Notes under the pieces: model-generated | What the model saw: the letters and a program-made list of their open reading frames with translations, nothing else | Database searches by the model: none | What the model was told of the DNA's origin: nothing | Shown here: piece after piece, positions 7,597-15,522 of the stretch | Layout: each line of letters starts with the position of its first letter | How positions within the stretch are numbered: position 1 is the first letter of the stretch | Translations under genes and position numbers: made by a program | Origin: Lachnospiraceae bacterium | GTDB taxonomy: Bacteria; Bacillota; Clostridia; Lachnospirales; Lachnospiraceae | Direction: 5' to 3' | Assembly: GCA_021199475.1 (NCBI GenBank) | Contig: JAJQHZ010000085.1 | Span: 1 to 34,088 of the forward strand | DNA length: 34,088 bases

Positions 7597-9399
7597 TCAA
7601 AACTGATTGTAGATAAACTGCGTCTGGTCGTACCCGATGCCATATGCGCCGAACACGATTACTGCGATTACTAAAGCCGCAAAGATGATATATTTCCAGG
7701 CTGCCGGTGCGGCGAAGATCCAATCGCGGACACCACGCACCGTGCTGCTTTCCGCTGTTGCTTCAGCACTCCCGGACACAGAATACGTTGCTGCTGCTTG
7801 CGTACTTCCGGATGCAAAATGCTTCGCCGCCGTTTCCGTACTCCCGGACACAGAATGCATTGCCGCCGCTTGCGTACTCCCGGATGCAGAATGCGCCGCT
7901 GACGCATCAACATTTCCTGTCGCAGAATGCTTTGCCGCCGCTTCCAGCTTCTCCTGTGCGAGGCTCACAGAAAGCACGACAAGCAGACTGACAAAGAGCA
8001 GAGCATAATCTGCAGCGCTCAGGCCGAGTCCCAGAAAGGCATCTGCCGTCAGGTCGCTGAGTTTGAACTGCGTGAACATGTTCGCGAACATCCGAAACGT
8101 CAGAGGTACGTTCCGATAACAGTCAAACATGCGGATGCAGCTCATCAGAAGGATTGTGCGGATGACCTCAAATACACCGTATCCGGCTTTTTCTTTTAAA
8201 TGAAAGCGCGCATGGAACCGGCGGTACAGCGGCTGCAGCTCCTGTGAAACCATGATCACAACGTAATTCGTCAGCCCCCAGGCGATGAAATTCCAGCTCG
8301 CGCCATGCCAGACGCCGGTAGCAAGCCAGACTGCGAAGGCGGACAGGTAGACCGGCACCCGTTTTCCGATTACGTCCCCGAAGTGCTTCCTGGAAAAGGT
8401 GGAAAGCTTCAGCATCGGTTTGCACACAGAAATCGGATAGAAAATATAATCCGTAAACCAGGTACCCATCGAAATATGCCAGCGATTCCAGTATTCTTTA
8501 ATATTCTTCGAAAAATAAGGCCGGATGAAATTTTCTTTTACCGTAATCCCCATCGTCTGTGCAATGCCAATTGTGATGTCGATGCCGCCGGTAAAGTCTG
8601 CATACAGCTCAAATGCGTAAAACAGCATCCCGACCAGAACAAAGCCTCCCTGATAGGTTTCCGGATGCTGAATGATGGCATTTACGGCGACCAGAATCCG
8701 GTCGGCAATCACCAGCTTTTTAAAATAACCCCAGAGGATCCGGTAGAGTCCGTAGGAGACGGTCCGCGCGTCAAACCGGTGCGGGGCATAAAGCGAAGCG
8801 GCCAGATCCGAATAGCGGCTGATCGGCCCCTGCACCAGCTGTGGGAAAAACGACACGAACAGCGCCAGACGAAACAGATTTTTCTCTGCGCGGCAGGTTC
8901 CCCTGTAAACATCAATCAGGTAGCCAAGCGCCTGGAACGTATAAAACGAAATCCCCATCGGCAGCACCAGATTTACATAGGAAAGCTGGTGCGTGCTCCC
9001 GACCATGGAGAGAAAGCCATTGAAATTGGCAATCGCGAAATTTGTATACTTCAGAACCGCTAAAATGCCAAGATTAAAGAGCAGGCCCCCAAGCAGCCAT
9101 CTCCATTGCTGTTTTTTGAATTGTGACTTAAACGCTTTCTTTTCCTCGCGGCTAAGCTGTCCCTTCTTTTCTTTAAAAAAAGCCTCCTGCCGGAGCCGCA
9201 GCGTCTCAATCCTTCGGCCGAGCAGCCAGACTGTGACGGTCGTCGTGCCGATAAAGATCAGATAGGACGGACTCGCCAGGAAATAGAACACATAGCTGGC
9301 GCCCAGAAGAAAACACCATTGATACCGTTTCGGAAAAAGATAATAAATGATAAAGACGGCAGTGATAAAGCCGATAAATCCATAGGATGTAAAAAGCAT
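7597..9399 (-). CDS. MBOAT family O-acyltransferase (DltB/AlgI-like)
   Basis: A 600-residue polytopic membrane protein of the membrane-bound O-acyltransferase family. DltB/AlgI members pass activated acyl groups across the membrane to wall or exopolysaccharide hydroxyls. Typical features are visible: the start MLFTSYGFIGF, LPMGISFYTFQALGYLIDVYRG, VQGPISRY, YADFTGGIDI, NRWHISMGTW and the catalytic-histidine motif TGVWHGASWNF (H365). Near the C-terminus, between the last two predicted membrane segments, an Ala/Ser/Gly-rich insert holds five 12-residue repeats, which is unusual and makes the protein longer than the common 450-520 residues. It sits between the carrier protein and the SGNH protein, matching a dltB place in a dlt-type operon. 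The ribosome site (GAGAGGG) is modest. Confidence 0.88.
   Translation of the reverse strand: MLFTSYGFIGFITAVFIIYYLFPKRYQWCFLLGASYVFYFLASPSYLIFIGTTTVTVWLLGRRIETLRLRQEAFFKEKKGQLSREEKKAFKSQFKKQQWRWLLGGLLFNLGILAVLKYTNFAIANFNGFLSMVGSTHQLSYVNLVLPMGISFYTFQALGYLIDVYRGTCRAEKNLFRLALFVSFFPQLVQGPISRYSDLAASLYAPHRFDARTVSYGLYRILWGYFKKLVIADRILVAVNAIIQHPETYQGGFVLVGMLFYAFELYADFTGGIDITIGIAQTMGITVKENFIRPYFSKNIKEYWNRWHISMGTWFTDYIFYPISVCKPMLKLSTFSRKHFGDVIGKRVPVYLSAFAVWLATGVWHGASWNFIAWGLTNYVVIMVSQELQPLYRRFHARFHLKEKAGYGVFEVIRTILLMSCIRMFDCYRNVPLTFRMFANMFTQFKLSDLTADAFLGLGLSAADYALLFVSLLVVLSVSLAQEKLEAAAKHSATGNVDASAAHSASGSTQAAAMHSVSGSTETAAKHFASGSTQAAATYSVSGSAEATAESSTVRGVRDWIFAAPAAWKYIIFAALVIAVIVFGAYGIGYDQTQFIYNQF
7758..7939 (-). 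repeat. Five 36-bp in-frame repeats within the MBOAT gene
   Basis: The coding strand holds five consecutive 36-bp units encoding 12-residue repeats of the type AAKHFASGSTQA, AAMHSVSGSTET and SAAHSASGSTQA. The unit length keeps the reading frame, so copy number could change without breaking the gene. The insert lies in a loop between the penultimate and last hydrophobic segments. Boundaries are approximate to a few bases. Confidence 0.8.
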
Positions 9400-9477
9400 C
9401 GTAAAGCTGCCCTCTCATTTTGTTAAACAGAATCCTGCGGCCGTCAGCAAGGATGAAACCGCCGGTTTTGGTACGGA

Positions 9478-9702
9478 TTAATCCTCCAGCCGCAGGATCA
9501 GATCGTACAGCGCCTTCGCGGAGTTGAAATTTTTCGGAACAATCTCCTCCGCCGGAATTACGACGTCATATTCTTCATTGATCTCCGCGATGATCGTCAC
9601 GATGTCAAACGAGTCGATGATCTTCTCGTCTACCAGTGCCGTGCAGGTCTCAAAATCCACCTCCGGATGCAGATCCTCCAGAATCTCAAGCAATGTTTCC
9701 AT
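9478..9702 (-). CDS. Acyl carrier protein (DltC-like)
   Basis: A 74-residue acidic carrier protein. The phosphopantetheine attachment serine is S31 in the motif IIDSFDI, where DltC and ACPs carry DSL or DSV variants. Helical carrier-protein pattern and length agree with the family. The start is the ATG at 9702 (METLLEILEDL), preceded by GAGAGGAGAG. A longer open frame upstream has no ribosome site and overlaps the adenylation gene. It lies immediately downstream of the adenylation enzyme, so the pair should charge and hold an amino acid or related acid for the MBOAT protein. No carrier-synthase gene is present in the window. Confidence 0.88.
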   Translation of the reverse strand: METLLEILEDLHPEVDFETCTALVDEKIIDSFDIVTIIAEINEEYDVVIPAEEIVPKNFNSAKALYDLILRLED

Positions 9703-9809
9703 GGTAAAACTCTCCTCTCTGTGCGGTTGGCAGCCAGTACGCAATTCTATGTGCATTCTGCACAGGTTCTTTCGATACCGTCTGTTGTCATATGATTTCT
9801 GTCCGTCTA

Positions 9810-11390
9810 TCAACGGGATGATTTTTCAACATGACCGGCCGTCCGGCGCTCCTGCCTTCGTTCCCGGCGCTTTACGGCCAGATCAGCGGCTATTTGTTTT
9901 AAACGCTGCCGGTCCGTTTTTCCGTTGGCAGTCAGCGGCAGTGCATCCAGCACATACACGTGATTTGGTACCATATAGCGCGGAAGCGTGCTGCGCAGCC
10001 GCACGACAAGCTCCTTTCCCTCGCAGCAGCCGGTGTAAAAGAGAATGATTTTCCCCTTTTCCTGTTCGTAAATACAGCAGGAATTGCGGATTCCTTCCAT
10101 CCGGTTCACATGTGCCTCAATTTCTCCAAGCTCAATGCGATGCCCCATGTGCTTAATCTGGTTGTCTTTTCGCGACAGAAAGATCAGGTCGCCATCCGCA
10201 TTGTAGGTTCCGATGTCGCCGGTGCGGTAGAGCAGCTCGCGGTAATGTGTATTTAACGGGTTCTGCACAAAGACCTCCGCAGTTTTTTCTTCATTATCAT
10301 AATACCCGAGCGTCAGCGGCGTCCCGCGGATACAGATTTCACCTGGCTCACCCGGTTCCGGCTGACGGTTCTGTTCATCCAGAAGCAGGATTCCCGTGTT
10401 TGGAAACGGCTTCCCGATCGGGATGACATCATCCTCTGCGAATTCATGCTTCGCCTCGTAATAACAGCTCATGCCGGTCGCCTCTGTCGGCCCGTAAAGG
10501 TTAAAAAAGCGCGCGTCCGGAAGCGTCCGCCTCCAGAGGTTGAACTGACGGATGGGGAAGACCTCACTGCCAAAGGCGACCGTATGCAGATATTCCGGAA
10601 CAATTTTATCAAAGGTTCCCGTCGAAGAGATCATGGTCAGCGCGGAGACGACCCAGCAGATTGTATTGATTTTGTATGTGTTCAGAAATTCCACCAGCCG
10701 GACCGGAAACAGGAACAGCTCCTTCGGCACAAGATATGTGGTTGCGCCGCATTTTAAGCTGCCAAACAATTCCTTCAGGCAGGCGTCAAAGTACAGCGGC
10801 GTCTGGTTGCCAAAGATCGTATCCTCCGTCACATGAAGCACCTCGGTCAGCTGATTCGCATAATCAATCACCGCGCGATGGCAGCCGACGACGCCCTTGG
10901 GCACACCGGTTGACCCGGATGTAAATACAATGTAGACCGGATCCGTGTCAATCGCATTGCGCCGAATTCCTTCCAGAAGCGTTTTTTCCACTGAGGTCTG
11001 GCAGATCGCATCGTACAGCAGAATTTTCCCGTCAAAGCCATCCAGCGCGCGTACCTGTTCACAGGTATTTTCATCACAGATCACCGTACGCGGCTGCAGG
11101 CTCTCAAAGATCAGCTTTACGCGGAACTGCGGCATTTCCTCATCCATCGGCACATAATAGCAGCCGCTGTAGACAACGCCCAGAAATGCCGCGATCATGT
11201 GCGGGTGGCGGTGCATCCAGACCACAATCGGTTCCTTCTTACAGCCGTTTGCTGCCAGACAGGTGCCAATGCTCTGCGAGGCCTTCAGCACCTCTTCAAA
11301 GCTCATCTCCATGGTTTCGGTGGCAAAGGCTGTCTTTTCCGGAAGCTTTTCCGCTGTCTGTTCCAGATATTCCAGTATAGTTCGCTGCAT
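9810..11390 (-). CDS. Amino-acid adenylation enzyme (DltA-like)
   Basis: A 526-residue AMP-forming enzyme of the NRPS adenylation/DltA family, expected to activate an amino acid with ATP and load it onto the carrier protein. Core motifs: A3 FTSGSTGVPKG (about 156-166), A5 NLYGPTEAT (297-305), YRTGDIG, IKHMGHRIELGEIE and the catalytic-lysine region NGKTDR near the C-terminus. The segment aligned with the DltA D-alanine pocket reads VAFGSEVFP (271-279), whereas Bacillus DltA has FMFCGEVLP with a Cys linked to D-Ala selectivity, so the substrate may not be D-alanine. A basic tail of about 25 residues (KRRERRQERR) follows the domain. GGAGC lies 5 nt before the ATG. Confidence 0.88.
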   Translation of the reverse strand: MQRTILEYLEQTAEKLPEKTAFATETMEMSFEEVLKASQSIGTCLAANGCKKEPIVVWMHRHPHMIAAFLGVVYSGCYYVPMDEEMPQFRVKLIFESLQPRTVICDENTCEQVRALDGFDGKILLYDAICQTSVEKTLLEGIRRNAIDTDPVYIVFTSGSTGVPKGVVGCHRAVIDYANQLTEVLHVTEDTIFGNQTPLYFDACLKELFGSLKCGATTYLVPKELFLFPVRLVEFLNTYKINTICWVVSALTMISSTGTFDKIVPEYLHTVAFGSEVFPIRQFNLWRRTLPDARFFNLYGPTEATGMSCYYEAKHEFAEDDVIPIGKPFPNTGILLLDEQNRQPEPGEPGEICIRGTPLTLGYYDNEEKTAEVFVQNPLNTHYRELLYRTGDIGTYNADGDLIFLSRKDNQIKHMGHRIELGEIEAHVNRMEGIRNSCCIYEQEKGKIILFYTGCCEGKELVVRLRSTLPRYMVPNHVYVLDALPLTANGKTDRQRLKQIAADLAVKRRERRQERRTAGHVEKSSR

Positions 11391-11404
11391 AGGAAGCTCC
11401 TTAC

Positions 11405-11456
11405 TCTTTATTCCATCGTCGGCGGTGTGGCCGGCGAAGATGGATATTCCCGTGTA
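11405..11456 (-). repeat. Leftover second copy of the transglutaminase gene 3' end
   Basis: Positions 11405-11456 match 11475-11526, the last codons of the neighbouring transglutaminase-like gene, with a 70-bp offset and only scattered mismatches. Read leftward the extra copy would encode EYPSSPATPPTME and a TAA stop, parallel to the real end LYPSTPTTPSTIE-stop. It sits between that gene and the adenylation gene and looks like the relic of a tandem duplication. Confidence 0.75.
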
Positions 11457-11477
11457 TTCCGGATCATGCCGTGTTCT

Positions 11478-13100
11478 TTACTCAATCGTCGACGGTGTGG
11501 TCGGCGTGGATGGATACAGACTTGTATCAAATGCATCGTAGGTACCGTTTTGTTCAAAATAGGAAAGCATTTCCTCGTCCGTGACCAGGAAAAAGGTCGC
11601 CCCGCTCTCCCTTGGCGTGGTGTCCAGATGGTACCAGCCGTCGCCTACATTGACCAGACTCCAATAGTGGTGTGAGCGGGTCGTATTCGATTTTTCCACA
11701 TCAATATTCGGAATTCCGGCCTGCGTCAGCAGAGCCTTTGTCACAGCAAAGTAAATGTAACAGTCGCCTGTACCGGTCGTGAAACCGATATGTGCACCGT
11801 TCGTCCAGCTTTCCTTATAAGTGGATTCCGAATAATAGAGATTTGCCCGTACCCAGTTATAGATTGCCTGTGCCTTCTGCTTCCGCGTCATGTCGTCCGT
11901 CACAATCTCATCGAGAATTTCCTGCGCTTCCTCCAGCACGACAGATTCCTCGACATAATCGTCCGGTTTTTCAGAAAAGGTAATCGTCGTGGACGCGGAC
12001 GCTGTGTGTCCCGCCCAGTCTGTTGCCGTATAAGTGATGTCATAGGTTCCCGGCTGATCCGGGTTCACAGCACTGGTATCTACCGTGAGCTCCACATCCG
12101 GGTCGCAGTCGTCAGTGACTATAATATTCGATTTGTAGGAGACCGGTACATCAAGGAAGGCGTCCAAAGCCACCACGCCGTCAATCACCGGCGCTTCCTT
12201 ATCTTCCAGGACCTCCACTGTGCCGGTGATCTCCGTCGAGTTGCCGCCCTCATCGGTCAGAACAACCACCGGGTAGACCATACCTTCTCTCGAATAATCC
12301 GGCTCTTCTTTGTACGCACAGGTCACCTCGGTCACATCGCTGATATCGGAAACCAGCTCTTCCGCCTCCAGCGTGCCGCCGACATTCAGGGAAGTGCTCA
12401 CCGCCGTGCCCTGCGGCGCCACGGTGTCCTGAACCTCCATCGTAGATTTCCACTTCCTGTTCTTCGCTTTAAGAACGATCTCGTAGGTACCCACATGATC
12501 AAACGAGTAATCCGATGCATCCGTCACATACGCCACGTCCATCCCGGCCGCATCGTCGGTCAGAAAGTCTTCGGCGGCAAGGGTTCCTCCGGCTTCTACT
12601 GCAACACTCTTCACAACGGGAGAGCGAAAATACTCAATGAGCCCACAGATCACGGCAATGACGGCGAAGCAGCCGCAGACCCCTCCGAGCGCGATCAGCA
12701 CATGTTTCCTTCTGCGGCGGGACTCCTCGTGCTTCCATCTTAAATGCCGCGCCTGCTGTTCCTTTAAAAAAGCCTGACCGTCGAGCTGATCCTCGCTCTC
12801 CATGCGCTCAATCTCCGCGAGATAATCCGGCCGTTGATCCGTTTCCGTTTTTGCTGCATTTGTTGCGTTTGCTTTTGGGATTTCTGCTTTTGGGATTTTT
12901 GCCTTTGGTTTATCTGCCTTTGGCGTATCAGCTATTTGTTTGTCAGCCACTGTTACGTCAGCCATTGTAATACCATCTACTGACGCATCAGCCATTGTTA
13001 TGCCAGCTGCGGGTTCGATTGCCACTGGCGCGTCTGCATTCGGTTCGATTGCCACTGGCTCGTCCGTATTCGGCGCGTCTGCTTTTTCGTTCTCTTCCAT
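11478..13100 (-). CDS. Membrane-anchored transglutaminase-like protein with Ig-like domains
   Basis: A 540-residue protein with type II topology. A 130-residue cytoplasmic N-terminus is rich in Ala, Lys, Pro and Asp with degenerate repeats (PVAIEP twice, GITMAD twice, PKAxIPKAE). A basic stretch RRRRK precedes one transmembrane helix (about 133-157). Outside are two or three Ig-like/bacterial surface-type beta domains (the third with DQPGTYDITYTATDWAGHTA) and a C-terminal transglutaminase-like domain. Its probable triad is C447 (GTGDCYIYF), H477/H478 (SHHYWSLV) and D493 (HLDTTP). It is first in the leftward operon, 87 bp before the adenylation gene with no terminator between, so it likely acts with the dlt-like set on wall polymers or proteins. 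GAAGGA precedes the ATG. Confidence 0.85.
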   Translation of the reverse strand: MEENEKADAPNTDEPVAIEPNADAPVAIEPAAGITMADASVDGITMADVTVADKQIADTPKADKPKAKIPKAEIPKANATNAAKTETDQRPDYLAEIERMESEDQLDGQAFLKEQQARHLRWKHEESRRRRKHVLIALGGVCGCFAVIAVICGLIEYFRSPVVKSVAVEAGGTLAAEDFLTDDAAGMDVAYVTDASDYSFDHVGTYEIVLKAKNRKWKSTMEVQDTVAPQGTAVSTSLNVGGTLEAEELVSDISDVTEVTCAYKEEPDYSREGMVYPVVVLTDEGGNSTEITGTVEVLEDKEAPVIDGVVALDAFLDVPVSYKSNIIVTDDCDPDVELTVDTSAVNPDQPGTYDITYTATDWAGHTASASTTITFSEKPDDYVEESVVLEEAQEILDEIVTDDMTRKQKAQAIYNWVRANLYYSESTYKESWTNGAHIGFTTGTGDCYIYFAVTKALLTQAGIPNIDVEKSNTTRSHHYWSLVNVGDGWYHLDTTPRESGATFFLVTDEEMLSYFEQNGTYDAFDTSLYPSTPTTPSTIE

Positions 13101-13182
13101 CGTGTTTTCCTTCGTTCCCTATAATCAACCACATTGATCCTGCACTTACGCTGAATCCTGTAGCATTTTGTCATAATTTGTA

Positions 13183-13211
13183 ATTATAATCCATATAATT
13201 GATGTAATCAA
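13183..13211 (-). promoter_or_regulatory. Promoter of the leftward envelope operon
   Basis: Reading leftward, -35 TTGATT (13206-13211), a 17-bp spacer and a perfect -10 TATAAT (13183-13188) lie about 80 bp before the ATG of the transglutaminase-like gene. No other strong promoter or terminator was seen down to the lipoprotein gene, supporting one transcript of six genes. Confidence 0.65.
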
Positions 13212-13350
13212 GACCAAAAAAGAATTAATCGGTTCTTCATTATGAGAATTATGAGAAAAAACGGATAACGCGATTAAAACAAAAGATGGCTGTTCGAATG
13301 GAAAGCAAATAAAAAAGCCGCATAAATGGCATGCTTAAATTATTAAACAA

Positions 13351-13379
13351 TTGCCAGAATCTGCTGTTTTTGGTATAGT
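13351..13379 (+). promoter_or_regulatory. Promoter of the methyltransferase gene
   Basis: TTGCCA (13351-13356), a 17-bp spacer and TATAGT (13374-13379) lie 52 bp before the chosen start at 13432. The 331-bp divergent gap 13101-13431 otherwise holds the opposing promoter and AT-rich sequence. Confidence 0.65.
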
Positions 13380-13431
13380 AAGGGTCACAGGCATTTAATG
13401 AATGGAAAAAGAAAGAGGAACGGAAATCGAT

Positions 13432-14457
13432 ATGTGGATTGCGAATGATTGGAACGAGTACGAGGTGATCGATACCTCTAAAGGAGAAAAGCTGGAGCGC
13501 TGGGGCGACTATCTGCTGGTGCGCCCGGACCCACAGGTGATCTGGGATACGCCGCGCCGCCACCGCGGATGGAAGCATCCGAACGGGCACTATCACCGCA
13601 GCAGCAAGGGCGGGGGTGAGTGGGAATTTTTCGATCTTCCTGAGCAGTGGAGCATTCATTATCGGGAGCTGACGTTCCGGCTCAAGCCGTTCGCGTTCAA
13701 ACACACCGGGCTGTTCCCGGAGCAGGCCGTGAACTGGGATTGGTTCTCGGAGAAAATCCGAACTGCGAAAAAAAGCAGGGCCGCCGTGGGTGGGGCATTA
13801 TCCTCGCGAGGTGCGAAGCAGAGAGGCGCAGCTTTTAGCGGCGCGGGACTGGATGACGCCCCAAAAGGTGGTACAGCCATGAGCGGCGCGTTCTCAAATG
13901 GCGTGAATGCAAATAAAGCCGGACGAGATGACGGAGGGCGCCCGGTCCGGGTGCTGAATTTATTTGCCTATACGGGCGGCGCGACGCTGGCCGCGGCTGC
14001 CGCGGGCGCGCAGGTCACGCATGTGGACGCTTCGAAGGGCATGGTTGGCTGGGCAAAGGAAAATGCCGCCGCGTCCGGGCTTTCAAATGCCCCGATCCGC
14101 TGGCTGGTCGACGACTGCATGAAATTCGTGGAGAGAGAGATTCGCCGCGGCAATCATTATGACGGCATTATCATGGATCCGCCGTCCTACGGGCGCGGCC
14201 CGAAAGGCGAAATCTGGAAAATCGAAGACTCGATCCATCCGTTTATCCGGGAATGCGCGAAGCTGCTCTCCGATGAGCCGCTGTTTTTCCTGGTCAATTC
14301 CTACACGACCGGCCTTGCGCCCGCCGTCCTGACCTATCTGATCTCGACTGAACTGAAAGGCCGGGGCGGGCATGTCGAATCTCAGGAAATCGGTCTGCCC
14401 GTGCGCGAAAGCGGCCTGATCCTGCCTTGCGGTGCGTCCGGACGGTGGGAGGCGTAG
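13432..14457 (+). CDS. Class I SAM-dependent methyltransferase (RlmI-like rRNA methyltransferase family)
   Basis: A 341-residue protein of the SAM-dependent RNA methyltransferase group related to RlmI. The N-terminus (WERWGDYLLVRPDPQVIW-type, here EKLERWGDYLLVRPDPQVIW) precedes SAM-binding motif I VLNLFAYTGGATLAAA (about 172-187). The catalytic/binding motif IMDPPSYGRGPKG lies near 246-258. Between KIRTAK and RPVRVLNL there is a low-complexity Gly/Ala/Ser-rich insert of roughly 55 residues that relatives generally lack. The chosen ATG gives MWIANDWNEYEVIDTS, matching the family start as I remember it; an ATG 10 codons upstream is possible but has no ribosome site. Target nucleotide cannot be told from sequence. 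Confidence 0.85.
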   Translation: MWIANDWNEYEVIDTSKGEKLERWGDYLLVRPDPQVIWDTPRRHRGWKHPNGHYHRSSKGGGEWEFFDLPEQWSIHYRELTFRLKPFAFKHTGLFPEQAVNWDWFSEKIRTAKKSRAAVGGALSSRGAKQRGAAFSGAGLDDAPKGGTAMSGAFSNGVNANKAGRDDGGRPVRVLNLFAYTGGATLAAAAAGAQVTHVDASKGMVGWAKENAAASGLSNAPIRWLVDDCMKFVEREIRRGNHYDGIIMDPPSYGRGPKGEIWKIEDSIHPFIRECAKLLSDEPLFFLVNSYTTGLAPAVLTYLISTELKGRGGHVESQEIGLPVRESGLILPCGASGRWEA

Positions 14458-14543
14458 AACGCTTTATGTGGCACTTTGGCATCGCTTTTCACAAAAAAAG
14501 CTTTGCGTAGCTGCGGCTGAGTGAGGATAGTCTTTCTTATCCG

Positions 14544-14577
14544 ATAAACAAAAGGCAGATAACCGAAGTTATCTGCC
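14544..14577 (-). terminator. Terminator below the left nuclease remnant
   Basis: GGCAGATAAC (14554-14563) and GTTATCTGCC (14568-14577) form a perfect 10-bp stem with a CGAA loop. On the - strand it is followed by TTTTGTTTAT; on the + strand only by TCAGATTCCTTTT, so it may work weakly for the methyltransferase as well. The gap 14458-14591 has nothing else. Confidence 0.7.
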
Positions 14578-14591
14578 TCAGATTCCTTTTA

Positions 14592-14990
14592 TCAGGCTTC
14601 CTGCATCGTTTTTTCTCTGATTTTAAGCACGTCCTCGATCGACAGATTCTGGTAAAGCGCTATTTTTTCAACAGGGATATCATCCTTCAGCATTCTCATA
14701 ACAGCTTTAGCGGTTTCCTTGGCCTTATTTTTCTCAGACTGGGCAATGCCCTGCTCGATACCTTGCTCAATACCTTTCTCCCTGCCTTCTTCGACACCCA
14801 GATTGTACAGATTTTCTGCTTCTTTGCTCATTAATTCATATCCTCCCTTCTCCCGCTTTAAATACCGAACGCGTTTTGACAAAGCACTATGGCTCATGTC
14901 ATCCGGATCAGCAGATTTGAAGTATTTCATCATTTTAGCCACGTTGCTTCCATCGTCAACCTTTGCGTTTACATAAATGACGTGACTTCC
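14592..14990 (-). pseudogene. C-terminal remnant of a PD-(D/E)XK nuclease-family (Rpn/transposase-like) gene
   Basis: The translated segment from GSHVIYVNAKVDDGSN to the stop matches the C-terminal part of the Rpn/PD-(D/E)XK 'nuclease family transposase' proteins common in Lachnospiraceae, including the Gly-Ile-Glu-Gln repeats (GIEQGIEQGIAQ) and ENLYNLGVEEGREKG. The nuclease core (D...ExK region) is missing. Upstream of about 14990 the open frame continues to 15209 but in unrelated sequence (Asn/Asp/Thr-rich) without family similarity. It is nearly identical to the 3' part of the remnant at 29961. Family members are thought to promote recombination as DNA endonucleases; this fragment should be inactive. 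Confidence 0.8.
14595..14990. repeat. Left copy of the direct repeat flanking the giant surface-protein gene
   Basis: This segment matches 29964-30359 in the same orientation with a constant offset of 15,369 bp. Positions 14773-14981 and 30142-30350 are identical over 209 bp as compared by eye; mismatches cluster in the part nearest the stop codon. Similarity stops abruptly at 14990/30359. The giant gene and its control region lie entirely between the copies. Confidence 0.9.
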
Positions 14991-15473
14991 ATACGGATTT
15001 GTTGTTGTGTTGTCAGAGTTGTTCCCAAAATAATCACCCCCGTTACTGTCTGTGACTCTTTCAGACGGCATCGCTGATGGCTGATGTTTTGATATGGTTT
15101 CATTATAGTAGAAAACATACGGTCGTGCAAGAGTCACTTTTTTTGGATAAACGTTTTTGCATGAAGCTATATCTGCGAAGATAATAACATAATGATGTTT
15201 AAATGTCAATAATAGAATAATAATAAAACATTTTAAATATGAAAGACAAACTGTTTTACTAAATTGCGATCTGATGAAAGGACAAGGGCTCGTATTTTGT
15301 TAAACACGAACCCGGCCTGGCTCCTGTCATCCGGATTGCCGAAAAAATATCGATTGGGAAGGCTTTGCATGAAAATATCAGAGCAATCGGAATATCAAGA
15401 AAAAATCTATGGGCAAATTTTATAAAAAATACGAGACACCTTACGAAAATTTTACGAAACTGCCCAAAACCAC

Positions 15474-15503
15474 TTGCGGGGGGGGGTCAAACGGTGTTAT
15501 AAT
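15474..15503 (+). promoter_or_regulatory. Promoter of the giant surface-protein gene with a nine-G tract in its spacer
   Basis: A -35-like TTGCGG (15474-15479) and a perfect -10 TATAAT (15498-15503) are 18 bp apart. An uninterrupted run of nine G (15478-15486) starts in the last bases of -35 and fills half the spacer. Homopolymers in this place are known to change promoter spacing by slippage in other bacteria. Here one G fewer would give the optimal 17 bp. The stretch 15210-15470 before it holds only an imperfect hairpin near 15287-15313 and AT-rich DNA. Confidence 0.65.
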
Positions 15504-15522
15504 ACCTGAAATTTGGTCACAG

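Noticed and set aside
11790-12743. 317-codon open frame on the + strand
   Set aside because: Antisense to the transglutaminase-like gene, whose triad and membrane helix are clear.
14991-15209. N-terminal part of the open frame containing the left nuclease remnant
   Set aside because: Not similar to the nuclease family and no ribosome site seen; treated as intergenic sequence fused by chance.
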